Made by a program: the position numbers and the translations under genes. From UBA1258 sp963643225 (GTDB lineage Bacteria > Bacillota > Clostridia > Lachnospirales > Lachnospiraceae), in contig CAVIIX010000010.1 in NCBI GenBank assembly GCA_963643225.1, positions 1 through 64,000 of the forward strand: a stretch of DNA of 64,000 nucleotides, in the 5' to 3' direction. Positions 26,365 through 36,324 of this stretch are shown in pieces. The notes below the pieces were generated by a model. That model was not told where the DNA came from. It did not search any database and worked only from the letters and a program-made list of their open reading frames with translations. The stretch's first letter is position 1. Each line of letters opens with the position of its first letter.

Positions 26365-29300
26365 ATGTATTTAAAAAGCATTGAGGTTCATGGATTTAAA
26401 TCCTTTGCCAATAAAATAGTATTTAAATTCGAAGAGGGTATTACAGGTATTGTGGGCCCTAACGGTTCTGGTAAGAGTAATGTTGCGGATGCTGTAAGAT
26501 GGGTGCTGGGTGAACAGCGCATAAAACAGCTTCGCGGGGCATCCATGCAGGACGTTATATTTTCCGGTACCGAATTAAGAAAGCCTTTAAGCTATGCTTA
26601 TGTAGCTATCACCTTGGACAATTCAGACCATCAGCTCCAGATTGACTATGATGAAGTAACGATTGCCAGAAGAATTTATCGTTCCGGCGAAAGTGAATAT
26701 ATGATTAACGGTTCTTTGGTGCGCCTAAAGGATGTTAATGAGCTCTTTTACGATACAGGTATCGGTAAAGAAGGCTATTCCATCATCGGTCAGGGTCAGA
26801 TTGATAAGATTCTTTCTGGCAAGCCTGAGGAAAGAAGAGAATTATTTGATGAAGCTGCAGGCATCGTTAAATACAAGAGAAGAAAAGAAACTGCAGAAAA
26901 GAAGCTTGAATCCGAAGAAGCTAATCTTTTAAGAGTAAACGATATTTTATCAGAACTTGAAAAGCAGGTTGGACCTTTGGAAAAACAGGCTGAGGTTGCA
27001 AGGGTTTATTTGAAAAAAAAGGAAGAATTAAAGACTTTAGATGTAAATGTATTCCTTCTTGAAAATAACCGTTTAAAGGATCAGCTTAATTCTGTTGAAG
27101 AAAAATTAAAGATTGCAAGTGAAGATTATTCCGATACCAACGATAAATATGAACGTATCAAGGTAGAATACGAGGAAATCGAGAGTAAGGTTTCTGTACT
27201 TAACGAAAAGATTGAATCTGCAAGAAATGATTTGTCCAATTCAAGCATTATGCGTGAAAAATTAGAGGGCGAAATTTTAGTATTAAGAGAGCAGATTAAA
27301 TCGGCGCGCTTAAATGAAGACAATTTACGCTCAAGACTTGATTCCATTAATAATGACAAGGAATTAAGAGAAAAGAGCAAGGAAGCTGTTTTACTTGAAA
27401 AGACGGCAAATGATGAACAGATGGCTTCATTAAATGCCTCCAAAAAGGAAGCAGCCGATTTATTAAGTGATGTACAAAAGCAGATAGAAGAATTAAATAA
27501 CCGGATTGAAAACGGCAAGAACACTATTATTTGTGAACTTAACCACAGGGCTTCCGTTAAGGCTGAAATGGGTCGTTATGACACCATGAAGGAGCAGATT
27601 AACATAAGAAAAGCCGAGCTTAATTCAAAGCTTTTAGCTGCCAAATCCGACGAAGTAAAGCAGGATGAAGACATTAAGAGACTTCTTGAAGAAAGAGAAG
27701 CAATCGATAAGGAAATTAACGAGCTTAATGATACCTTAAAGCAGGGTGAAGCAGATGTAGAAAAGGTAAGAAGTGAAATCGCTGCTAAAGACAATGAACT
27801 TCGTGATACCCAGGCTCTTTACACAGAAACAAAATCAAAGCTTGAAGCCTTAACCAACCTTACCGAGCGCTATGAAGGCTACGGCGGCTCTGTTAAGAAG
27901 GTAATGGAACAAAAGGATACAAACAAAGGCATTATCGGTGTCGTTGCGGATATCATTAAGGTTGAAGAAAAATATGAAACTGCTATTGAAACAGCTTTAG
28001 GCGGCAACATCCAGAATATTGTTACGGATGATGAAAATACAGCCAAAAAGATGATCAATTTATTAAAGAGAGAAAAGGGAGGACGAGCTACCTTCCTGCC
28101 TCTTACTTCAATTTCAAAGCCCCAGGAATTTAAGACTTACGAAGTCTTAAAGGAAAAAGGCGTTTTGGGAATGGCAGATGAACTTGTTTCAACTGACAAA
28201 AAATATGTTAACGTTGCAAAAGCAATGCTTGGCAGAATAGTTGTTGTAGATAACGTTGACAATGCCATTGCAATTTCAAAAAAATTTGACTACGGCATCA
28301 GAATGGTTACCATTGAAGGCGAATTATTTGTACCGGGTGGTGCAATCTCCGGTGGTGCATTTAAAAATAATTCAAATTTACTTGGCAGAAGACGTGAAAT
28401 TGAAGAGCTTGAAAAGAAAACTAAAGACGCCTCAAAAAGGGCTGATGACTTAAATGACGAAATCGAAGAATTAAAGTCTAAGCGCAATAAGATGCGTATG
28501 CAGTTAGAGGAGCTTAAGGTACAGATTCAGCATAAATATATCGACCAAAATACAGCATCTATAAATGTTGAAGCTGCAAAAGAAAAGAAGGATGCTGCAA
28601 TTTTAGGCTCTAAAAACCTTCAAAACGAAGGCGTCGAAATTGAACAGCAGATTATTGATATTGAAGCCAAGAAGAAAGATATTTTAAAGGCCTTGGAAGA
28701 TTCCGAAGCCCTTGAAGAAAGCATTACAAAAGAAATTGCCGATGCTGGTGAAATTCTTGACTTAACCCGTGAAAAGGAAACGGAATTTTCCGTTGAACTC
28801 TCAAAATGGGATCTTGAAGTTAATAAGATGGTGCAGAAGCAGGATTTTGTAAACCAGAACCTGCACCGAATTGAAGATGAAATTTCAAGATATGAAATTG
28901 ATGCCCGTGAAGTACTTGAAAAGATGAATCAGGGTACTGAGGACATAGAATTTAAGGAAAACAGTATTTCTGAAATTGAAAAGACTATTGTCGAAAGTCA
29001 TACTTCTCAGGATAAGAAGCAGACAGAGCTTAGTGAAAACATCAATACAAGAGATGCTTTAAACGACAGGCAGAAGTCTTTCTTTAAGACAAGAGAAGAA
29101 ATTTCAGACCGTATTACTCAGTTAGACAAGGAAATTTACAGACTTAATACACAAAAGGAACGTTTAGAGGATTCTGTTGAAGCACAGATTACCTATATGT
29201 GGGAGGAATATGAAATCACACTAAGCGATGCTTCTTTGCTTCGCGATGAAGACATGACCGATTTAAGTGCCATGAAGAAGCAGATTATCCAGGTTAAGGA

Positions 29301-29925
29301 TGCCATTAAGAAATTGGGAGATGTAAACGTAAATGCCATTGAGGATTATAAAAACCTTATGGAGCGTTACACCTTCTTAAAGACCCAGCATGATGACTTA
29401 GTTGAAGCAAAGGCAACCCTTGAAGGCATTATTGCAGAGCTTGACGATGCAATGCGCAAGCAGTTTGCTGAAAGCTTTAAGGATATTAATGCCGAATTTG
29501 ACAAGGTATTTAAGGAACTCTTCGGAGGTGGTAAGGGTACTCTTGAGCTTATCGAGGACGAAGACATTCTTGAAGCGGGCATACGTATTATTGCTCAGCC
29601 TCCTGGAAAGAAGCTTCAGAATATGATGCAGTTATCAGGCGGTGAAAAGGCATTAACCGCAATTGCATTACTTTTTGCGATTCAGAACTTAAAGCCGTCG
29701 CCTTTCTGTCTTCTTGACGAAATTGAAGCAGCTCTTGATGAAAGTAATGTAGACCGCTTCGCAAAATATTTACACAAGCTTACAAAACATACCCAGTTTA
29801 TTGTAATTACACACCGTCGAGGCACTATGGAAAAGGCCGACAGACTTTACGGTATCACGATGCAGGAAAAGGGTGTGTCTGCACTTGTAAGCGTAAACTT
29901 AATTGATAAGGACTTGGACGATTAA
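26365..29925 (+). CDS. smc: Chromosome segregation ATPase SMC
   Basis: An 1186-residue condensin. N-terminal Walker A GPNGSGKSN (residues 32-40), two long coiled-coil arms, the hinge around residues 510-660 (GIIGVVADII to the Gly-Gly-x-x-x-Gly-Gly-Ala region), and the C-terminal head with LSGGEKALTA and Walker B CLLDEIEAALDE. It works with ScpA and ScpB, not encoded here. The rnc-smc-ftsY order is the standard Firmicutes arrangement. Confidence 0.97.
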   Translation: MYLKSIEVHGFKSFANKIVFKFEEGITGIVGPNGSGKSNVADAVRWVLGEQRIKQLRGASMQDVIFSGTELRKPLSYAYVAITLDNSDHQLQIDYDEVTIARRIYRSGESEYMINGSLVRLKDVNELFYDTGIGKEGYSIIGQGQIDKILSGKPEERRELFDEAAGIVKYKRRKETAEKKLESEEANLLRVNDILSELEKQVGPLEKQAEVARVYLKKKEELKTLDVNVFLLENNRLKDQLNSVEEKLKIASEDYSDTNDKYERIKVEYEEIESKVSVLNEKIESARNDLSNSSIMREKLEGEILVLREQIKSARLNEDNLRSRLDSINNDKELREKSKEAVLLEKTANDEQMASLNASKKEAADLLSDVQKQIEELNNRIENGKNTIICELNHRASVKAEMGRYDTMKEQINIRKAELNSKLLAAKSDEVKQDEDIKRLLEEREAIDKEINELNDTLKQGEADVEKVRSEIAAKDNELRDTQALYTETKSKLEALTNLTERYEGYGGSVKKVMEQKDTNKGIIGVVADIIKVEEKYETAIETALGGNIQNIVTDDENTAKKMINLLKREKGGRATFLPLTSISKPQEFKTYEVLKEKGVLGMADELVSTDKKYVNVAKAMLGRIVVVDNVDNAIAISKKFDYGIRMVTIEGELFVPGGAISGGAFKNNSNLLGRRREIEELEKKTKDASKRADDLNDEIEELKSKRNKMRMQLEELKVQIQHKYIDQNTASINVEAAKEKKDAAILGSKNLQNEGVEIEQQIIDIEAKKKDILKALEDSEALEESITKEIADAGEILDLTREKETEFSVELSKWDLEVNKMVQKQDFVNQNLHRIEDEISRYEIDAREVLEKMNQGTEDIEFKENSISEIEKTIVESHTSQDKKQTELSENINTRDALNDRQKSFFKTREEISDRITQLDKEIYRLNTQKERLEDSVEAQITYMWEEYEITLSDASLLRDEDMTDLSAMKKQIIQVKDAIKKLGDVNVNAIEDYKNLMERYTFLKTQHDDLVEAKATLEGIIAELDDAMRKQFAESFKDINAEFDKVFKELFGGGKGTLELIEDEDILEAGIRIIAQPPGKKLQNMMQLSGGEKALTAIALLFAIQNLKPSPFCLLDEIEAALDESNVDRFAKYLHKLTKHTQFIVITHRRGTMEKADRLYGITMQEKGVSALVSVNLIDKDLDD

Positions 29926-29928
29926 TTA

Positions 29929-30867
29929 ATGGAAAAAGAAAAAACAGGATTTTTTCAGAAGCTGAAAAACGGTTTATCAAGGACCCGCAAGGGCTTTGTC
30001 TTTAGCATGGATTCCATTTTTCACGGTTTTTCAAAAATCGATGAAGATTTTTATGAAGAGCTCAAAGAGGTACTGATAATGGGTGATGTAGGTGTAAACA
30101 CCACTGAAACCCTTATTGAACGCTTAAGGGAGCGTGTTAAGGAAGAGCATGTTAAGGAGCCTGATGCATGCAGAGAACTGCTTGTTGACATTATTAAAGA
30201 AATAATGGTCGTTTTCGAGGATGCATATTCTTTTGAATCAGAGAAATCAGTCATTATGGTGGTCGGTGTGAATGGCGTCGGTAAAACAACTACTGTCGGT
30301 AAGCTCGCCGGCCGTATGAAGGAATCCGGTAAAAGAGTGCTTGTGGCCGCTGCCGATACTTTCAGAGCTGCAGCCAATGAACAGCTATGTGAATGGGCAG
30401 ACAGGGCAGGGGTTGAAATTATTTCTTCTGTAGAAGGAGCAGACCCGTCAAGTGTTTTGTTTGATGCCTGCAGTGCTGCAAAAGCACGTAATACGGATGT
30501 TTTAATATGCGATACCGCGGGAAGACTTCATAATAAGAAAAATCTTATGGAAGAGCTTAGGAAGATGAACCGTATAGTGGAAAAGGAATTTCCTGATGCT
30601 AAAAGAGAGACCTGGGTGGTGCTAGATGCCACAACAGGCCAGAATGCCCTTAACCAGGCCAGAGAATTTAATGAAGTTGCCCCCCTTTCAGGTATAGTGC
30701 TTACAAAGATGGACGGTACTGCCAAGGGTGGTATTGCCATTGCTATTTCCAATGAATTAAATATTCCGGTTAAATACATAGGTGTCGGTGAAGGAATCGA
30801 CGACCTTCAGAAATTTGATTATGAAGAATTTGTTGATGCATTATTCTTAAACGAAGAGGAAGGTTAA
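29929..30867 (+). CDS. ftsY: Signal recognition particle receptor FtsY
   Basis: A 312-residue SRP-type GTPase that receives ribosome-nascent-chain complexes at the membrane. It has the NG domain only, without the acidic A domain of proteobacteria: P-loop GVNGVGKTTT, DTAGRLHNK, TKMDGTAKGG and a closing GVGEGIDDL. Begins three bases after the smc stop. Its partner ffh is at 36667. Confidence 0.96.
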   Translation: MEKEKTGFFQKLKNGLSRTRKGFVFSMDSIFHGFSKIDEDFYEELKEVLIMGDVGVNTTETLIERLRERVKEEHVKEPDACRELLVDIIKEIMVVFEDAYSFESEKSVIMVVGVNGVGKTTTVGKLAGRMKESGKRVLVAAADTFRAAANEQLCEWADRAGVEIISSVEGADPSSVLFDACSAAKARNTDVLICDTAGRLHNKKNLMEELRKMNRIVEKEFPDAKRETWVVLDATTGQNALNQAREFNEVAPLSGIVLTKMDGTAKGGIAIAISNELNIPVKYIGVGEGIDDLQKFDYEEFVDALFLNEEEG

Positions 30868-30872
30868 ATTAA

Positions 30873-32090
30873 ATGGAAGAATTATCATTAGCTAAATTTG
30901 AAGAGGCTTCAGAAAAGGTAAAGGAAGTTACTTTAGAGACTAAGCTTGTATACAGCGATTATTTTAGCAACAAAACGGGCAATAAGGTTTATTTAAAGCC
31001 TGAAAATATGCAGTTTACCGGTGCCTACAAGGTAAGAGGTGCCTACTATAAAATGAGTACCCTTTCAAAGGAAGAACGTGAAAAGGGCATAATTACGGCT
31101 TCTGCAGGCAATCACGCGCAGGGTGTTGCATATGCTGCAAAATGTTATGGAGTAAAGGCAACAATCGTAATGCCCACCACTACTCCCTTAATAAAGGTAA
31201 ACCGTACAAAGGGGTATGGCGCGGAGGTTGTGCTTTACGGAGATGTATATGATGAAGCCTGCAAGAGGGCCTATGAACTTTCGGATGAATTCGGATACAC
31301 CTTCATTCATCCCTTTGATGATTTAGGCGTTGCAACAGGCCAGGGCACAATTGCAATGGAAATTGTAAAGGAATTACCTTTAGTTGATTATATTTTGGTA
31401 CCAATCGGTGGCGGCGGTCTTGCAACAGGTGTTTCCTCCCTTGCTAAGATGCTTAATCCAAAGATTAAAGTAATAGGTATAGAGCCTGAAGGCGCCAACT
31501 GCTTACAGGAATCAATTAAAGCCGGAAAGGTTGTAACCCTGCCTTTGGTTTCAACAATTGCTGATGGTACTGCAGTTAAAACTCCGGGCACAAGGCTTTT
31601 CCCTTATTTAAAAGAAAACCTTGATTCAATCATTACGGTTCCGGATGAAGACCTGGTTGTTTCATTTCTTGACATGGTAGAAAACCACAAAATGATAGTT
31701 GAAAATTCGGGTTTACTTACGGTTGCAGCCTTAAAGCAGCTTAAGGTTAAGGATAAAAAGATTGTATGTATTTTATCAGGGGGCAATATGGACGTTATTA
31801 CAATGTCCTCAGTTGTGTCCCAGGGTCTTATTTTAAGAGACCGAATCTTTACCGTGTCAGTTCTTTTGCCGGATAAGCCCGGTGAGCTTTCAAAGGTTGC
31901 AGATGTTATTGCCAGACAGTCAGGCAATGTAATTAAACTTGAGCATAATCAGTTTGTTTCAATCAACAGATCTGCTGCGGTTGAACTTCGCATCACACTA
32001 GAAGCCTTCGGCACAGAGCATAAAGAAAAAATTATAAAAACTCTTGAAAAGGAAGGCTACAAGCCTAAGCTTGTAAGAACCAACATTTAA
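30873..32090 (+). CDS. ilvA: Threonine dehydratase, ACT-containing (IlvA/TdcB type)
   Basis: A 405-residue PLP enzyme deaminating threonine to 2-oxobutyrate. The PLP lysine lies in FTGAYKVRGA, the phosphate loop in the Gly-Gly-Gly-Gly stretch IGGGGLATG, and a C-terminal ACT domain (VLLPDKPGELSKV, about residues 330-405) could sense isoleucine or valine. Length and single ACT domain fit the short clostridial form. It ends the rnc-smc-ftsY run; no ilv genes are next to it. Downstream lies the eroded mal region. Confidence 0.93.
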   Translation: MEELSLAKFEEASEKVKEVTLETKLVYSDYFSNKTGNKVYLKPENMQFTGAYKVRGAYYKMSTLSKEEREKGIITASAGNHAQGVAYAAKCYGVKATIVMPTTTPLIKVNRTKGYGAEVVLYGDVYDEACKRAYELSDEFGYTFIHPFDDLGVATGQGTIAMEIVKELPLVDYILVPIGGGGLATGVSSLAKMLNPKIKVIGIEPEGANCLQESIKAGKVVTLPLVSTIADGTAVKTPGTRLFPYLKENLDSIITVPDEDLVVSFLDMVENHKMIVENSGLLTVAALKQLKVKDKKIVCILSGGNMDVITMSSVVSQGLILRDRIFTVSVLLPDKPGELSKVADVIARQSGNVIKLEHNQFVSINRSAAVELRITLEAFGTEHKEKIIKTLEKEGYKPKLVRTNI

Positions 32091-32103
32091 TAAAAACTCT
32101 TTT

Positions 32104-32484
32104 TTAACGGATTTTATGGTCGTGGGTAACTTCAAAATTACGGTCAAGGGCGTTCATTACGATATTCATTGTAATGTTCGCCTTTTTTGTATCGTTATTA
32201 AAATGAGTCTTTATAGAAGAATCAAATAAAGATTTTTCGCTTTCTGAAATAATCAGCTCTAAATTTTCCTTTTTGAATAAAGGTATTAAGGATAATGCAA
32301 GGAATCCTCCGTATATTATTATTTTTGAATCCTTTATTTTATCGATTACGGCCTTAGTCAGTTCGCGCTTTCTGATAGGGAAGACGTTATCCGGTAAAGT
32401 TAATATAAAATTTTCATAGGTGCCGTTTTCTAAAGAGTCGTAGATAAAGAAAACTGAATGTAAGCTTAAATATTCAGGCTCCAT
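32104..32484 (-). pseudogene. Remnant of an unidentified gene, apparently cut at its 5' end
   Basis: An open frame of 126 codons convergent with ilvA and ending 13 bases from its stop. The translation is protein-like (alternating hydrophobic and charged blocks, for instance SKIIIYGGFLALSLIPLF), but I do not recognise it. Its apparent ATG at 32484 falls within the region where the plus strand already reads as the GH13 gene, and an in-frame stop lies directly upstream, so this looks like the 3' part of a longer gene joined to a 5'-truncated GH13 gene. No ribosome site is visible. It could also be an intact small gene of unknown type. Confidence 0.4.
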
Positions 32485-33590
32485 TTACGATTATTATGAA
32501 GCCAGAATAAAGCTTAAGGATACAAGAATAGGTTATGTGTTTTACATTGAAGCCGGAAATGAAAAATATTATTTTAGTGAGGACGGCGTAAGCTTAACCT
32601 ATGACTTTAGGCTTGGATATTATAATTTCTTTCAATATCCATATATTAATGAAGCCGACATTATTTATCCCGTTCCATGGATGAAGACCGCGGTGTTTTA
32701 TCAGATTTTTGTGGAACGCTTTAATATCGGTAATAAGGATAAGGATTTATCCTATGTAAATTTAAAATGGGGGGATGCGCCAAATCCAAAATGGCACAAA
32801 CGAAGATCTGCATGAATTAATTGATACAGCCCATGATAAGGGAATGCATATAGTGCTGGATGCTGTATTTAATCATTGCAGTGACAAATTAAAGGAATTT
32901 GAAGACGTTAAGGAAAAGGGTAAGGCTTCAAAATATTACGACTGGTTTGTGGTGCATGGAGACAGGGTTGATACAAAAAAGGGAAATTATGAAACCTTTG
33001 CTGCCTGTAAATATATGCCAAAGTTTAATACCTCAAATCCTGAAGTAAGAGATTATTTAATTAAAATCGGCACCTATTACATTAATGAATATCATATTGA
33101 CGGCTGGCGTCTTGATGTATCTGATGAAATAAGCTTTAGCTTTTGGAGAGATTTCAGAAGGGCAATTAAGGAAGCGAATAAAGAGGCTGTAATAATCGGT
33201 GAAAACTGGCACGATGCAAACTTAAATTTAAGAGGCGACCAGTATGACAGTATTATGAATTATGCCTTTACAAAGGCTTCACTTGACTATTTTGCCTGGG
33301 GTAAGACTAACGCTTACCAAATGGCCGGCAAATTAAATGATTTGCTTATGCGTAACAAGGAAGGGGTTAACAAAATGATGTTAAACCTTCTTGATTCCCA
33401 CGATACCGTAAGATTTTTAACAGAGCTTAAGGGAGATAAGGAAAAGCTTAAACGAGCTTTGATGCTTCTGTTTTTCTATGAAGGAGCTCCCTGCTTCTTT
33501 TACGGAACCGAAATATTGACAGAGGGCAAATACGACCCTGACTGCAGACGCTGCATGGACTGGGATAGGGTTAAGGACAAATCAAAATAA
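32471..33590 (+). pseudogene. Broken GH13 alpha-amylase/neopullulanase-like gene
   Basis: Fragments of a cytoplasmic maltodextrin-degrading enzyme. Reading begins inside the N-terminal beta domain (IYDYYEA, then RIGYVFYI) with no start codon or upstream part, continues to the WGDAPNPK motif near 32795, and then shifts frame straight to GTNEDLHELIDTAHDKG. About 50 residues normally linking these, including the first barrel strands, are missing. The second part has DAVFNH, the nucleophile region GWRLDV, the acid IIGENWHD and LDSHDTVRF, so the catalytic residues survive. It ends at 33590 after MDWDRVKDK, lacking the C-terminal domain, and runs directly into malE sequence. Deletions could be real or assembly faults. 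Confidence 0.75.
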
Positions 33591-33591
33591 G

Positions 33592-34155
33592 CTTGCACTT
33601 TGGTACGAGGATAAAGGATTATCCTCCGAAGAAGCAATGACAAAGGCTAAAGAAAATTTATGCATGATTGAGCTTCCTGCTAAAATGCCAAAGGATGGAG
33701 ACTTTTCAAGGGATGCAGACACAATGTCGGAGGAGGATTTTGTTGAATGCATTGTAATGGGCGGTATTAACGGTTACGGTATCAGCTCATATACAAAATA
33801 CAGAGAGGCCTGCTATGCTTTTGTAAATTTTGCAACCTCTTATGATATGATTAATACCCGAATGGAAATGCTTGGTATTGCCCCTGCCAGAAATGATGTT
33901 GCAGAAAAGTCAGGCGGCATTACGGACATGATCTTTAATTCTCTTGCTGATGGAAGAATTTATTTAATGCCTTCAATTAAGGCTATCGATCAGGTTTGGA
34001 CTCCGGTTCATACATTTTTAAGTGATGTGGCAAAGGATGTCTACAGAGAAGCTTCTGATGAAGCAGAGAAATTTACCTGTGTAAATGATATGCAGACAGC
34101 TTTGAATTCTGTAAGTCAGAAAATTTGCGATGCTATTTTTACAATGGCAAAATAA
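33592..34155 (+). pseudogene. malE: 3' fragment of a maltose/maltodextrin-binding protein gene
   Basis: About 187 codons matching the C-terminal half of MalE-type binding proteins (IELPAKMPKDGD, then the helices ending ICDAIFTMAK). The N-terminal half with its lipoprotein signal is absent; the frame joins GH13 sequence near 33580-33592 without a start codon or ribosome site. The ATG at 33637 is internal and has no Shine-Dalgarno sequence. Position directly before malF fits an original GH13-malE-malF-malG operon. As it stands it cannot make an exported binding protein. Confidence 0.7.
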
Positions 34156-34182
34156 ACTTAATTTTTCAAGAAAGAATAGATT

Positions 34183-35401
34183 ATGAAAAAAATAAAAAAG
34201 TATTTTGAAACAGGAACACGTCCGAAGCTTTCGATGATAGTGATGGGCCTTGGACAAATGCTGCAGGGGCAATGGATAAAAGGACTTATATATTTTTCTA
34301 TGCTCGTTCTTTATATCTGGTTTATGGTATCAAACGGCGCAACAGACATTAAAGGCTTCTTTACACTCGGAGAAACAAAAGCAGATGCCTGGCTTGGCAT
34401 AGAAGGAGATGATTCCATTATGCTGATGCTTAAGGGCATTATCGCTTATGCAGTTACAATCCTTTTTGCGGGTATCCATCTTTATGGATAAAAGGTTTTA
34501 TGTTGCGGCATTAGCGATTCCTGTAGTGGGAGTTGTTACCTTTAATATACTCCCCATAGCGTTCATGATTTTAATAGCCTTTACAAATTACGGTGGAGAT
34601 ATTATTCCGCCTGAACTTGTAGACTGGATTGGCTTTGATAATTTTAAAAAGATTTTAGCCTTAACAGAAATTAAGGATACCTTCTTTAAAATTTTGGGCT
34701 GGAATTTTATCTGGGCAATTGCTTCTACCTTTGTTAATTATTTTGGCGGCTTAGGTATTGCCCTCTTACTTAATAAAAAGTGTGTAAAGTGAAAAAACTT
34801 TTGGAGAAGCTTTCCGATTTTAGCCTATGCAATTCCTGGCTTTATCACTCTTTTAGCCTTTAAATTCATGTTTTGTTACGGAGGCCCCATTAACTATTAC
34901 ATTACAATGAACGGCGGCAAGGCTATAGACTTTCTTGACATGGATGCAGGCATAAAGGCTAAGCTTATCGGCTTATTTGTAAATGCATGGACCAGCATTC
35001 CCACATCAATGCTTTTAGCTACAGGCATTTTATCAAACATGAATCTTGATTTATACGATGCGGCTGCAATTGACGGCGCAAATGCGTGGAAGCAGTTTAC
35101 AAAGATTACCTTACCATTTGTAATCTTTTCAACCACTCCCGTTATTATTTCAAGCTTTGTAGGCAATTTTAATAACTTCGGGGTGTTCTATTTCCTGCGT
35201 AACGGCTTATACAGCGACGGATATTTTCTGGCATCGGATACAGACTTACTTATTAACTGGCTTTATAATTTAACCTATTCAAATAACTATTATGGAATAG
35301 GAGCTGCACTGTCATTAATTATTTTCTTAATTACAAGCACTGTTTCGTTAATTGTATATGTAAGAAGTGATGCTTATAAGAAGGAGGATACCTATCGATG
35401 A
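34183..35401 (+). pseudogene. malF: Disrupted maltodextrin ABC permease gene
   Basis: Three pieces of one MalF-type permease. Piece 1 (34183-34491) is the N-terminus with two membrane helices and ends after a hydrophobic stretch. Piece 2, in another frame, resumes at DKRFYVAALAIP near 34486; about 40 residues that usually connect the two are missing. At 34790-34792 an in-frame TGA interrupts LLNKKCVK, and the same frame continues as KNFWRSFPILAYAIPGF through piece 3, which has the EAA-loop (DAAAIDGANA) and the last helices. So there is one deletion with frameshift and one nonsense codon. Piece 3 overlaps the intact malG start by ATGA. Confidence 0.8.
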
Positions 35402-36237
35402 AAAAATTCTTTAATCGTAAGTCAGTCATCGATACGGTGGCTACCTATTTAGTATTGCTTGTAATAAGCTTAATATTTTTGTTCCCGGTATTCTGGATTG
35501 TTATTTCTAGCTTTTCACGCTCTGGTTCAATCTATGACTATGACGGATTCTTTCCTGCAAAATTAAGCATACAAAGCTATGTGACTTTATTTACAGACAC
35601 CACAATGTATGACTATCCACAGTGGCTTAAAAACACATTGTTTGTGGCTGTAATGAGCTCCTTAATCGGCACCGTGCTTGTTATTTTAACAGCCTACACC
35701 ATAAGCCGTTTTGAATTTAAGTTGCGTAAAGCCTTAATGAAGTCAACACTTATTTTAGGAATGTTTCCTTCCTTTATGGGTATGACTGCAGTTCACTTAA
35801 TAATGATTAATTTTAATCTTATTAGCAGTCTCTGGAGTCTTATACTAATATCTGCAGCAGGTGCTCCCATGGGATACCTTGTGCAGAAAGGTTTTTTTGA
35901 TACAATATCAAATACCATTTATGAGGCGGCAAGAATTGACGGCGCAGGCAACTTAAAAATTTTCTTTAAGATTACACTTCCTCTTGCAAAGCCCATGATC
36001 GTTTACACGGCTTTAACACAGTTTGCATGGCCCTGGAGTGATTTTATTTTGCCAAAGATGCTTCTTAAAAATAAAAATCTCTGGACTGTAGCTGTAGGCT
36101 TAACAAGCCTCGGAGAAACGGAATTTACAAGATTTGCGGCAGGCTCGGTATTTATTGCGGTGCCTATCGTTACTCTTTATTTTTGCCTATCAAGATTTTT
36201 AATTATGGGCGTTTCTTCAGGTGCAGTTAAGGAATAA
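35398..36237 (+). CDS. malG: Maltodextrin ABC permease, MalG type
   Basis: A 279-residue inner-membrane permease with six predicted helices and an intact EAA loop (EAARIDGAGNLKIFFKI) that would dock the MalK-type ATPase. AAGGAGG at 35381-35387 and overlap with the malF stop fix the start at ATG 35398. It is the only gene of the mal cluster without lesions, but with malE and malF broken it has no local partners. A multi-sugar paralogous system elsewhere could use it. Confidence 0.85.
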   Translation: MKKFFNRKSVIDTVATYLVLLVISLIFLFPVFWIVISSFSRSGSIYDYDGFFPAKLSIQSYVTLFTDTTMYDYPQWLKNTLFVAVMSSLIGTVLVILTAYTISRFEFKLRKALMKSTLILGMFPSFMGMTAVHLIMINFNLISSLWSLILISAAGAPMGYLVQKGFFDTISNTIYEAARIDGAGNLKIFFKITLPLAKPMIVYTALTQFAWPWSDFILPKMLLKNKNLWTVAVGLTSLGETEFTRFAAGSVFIAVPIVTLYFCLSRFLIMGVSSGAVKE

Positions 36238-36268
36238 GTAAAAAAAATAATGTGTAAAGTATTTTTAC

Positions 36269-36297
36269 TTGACAACCCACGTCAGTTGCGTTAATAT
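36269..36297 (+). promoter_or_regulatory. Promoter of the ylxM-ffh operon
   Basis: Perfect TTGACA (36269-36274), 17 bases, TAATAT (36292-36297), 28 bases before the ylxM ATG. It starts the long translation/secretion operon. Confidence 0.7.
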
Positions 36298-36324
36298 AAC
36301 CAATGTGCTTAAAAGAGGTGCACA

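Noticed and set aside
27126..27524. 132-codon minus-strand frame inside smc
   Set aside because: Ser/Leu/Phe-rich antisense of the SMC coiled coil.
34790..34792. Possible selenocysteine or recoded TGA in malF
   Set aside because: No selenoprotein family, no downstream structure recognised, and the gene has another lesion upstream; a plain nonsense mutation is simpler.
36240..36271. GTAAAAA/TTTTTAC inverted repeat after malG as a terminator
   Set aside because: Stem is only A-T rich with a long loop and overlaps the -35 of the ylxM promoter.
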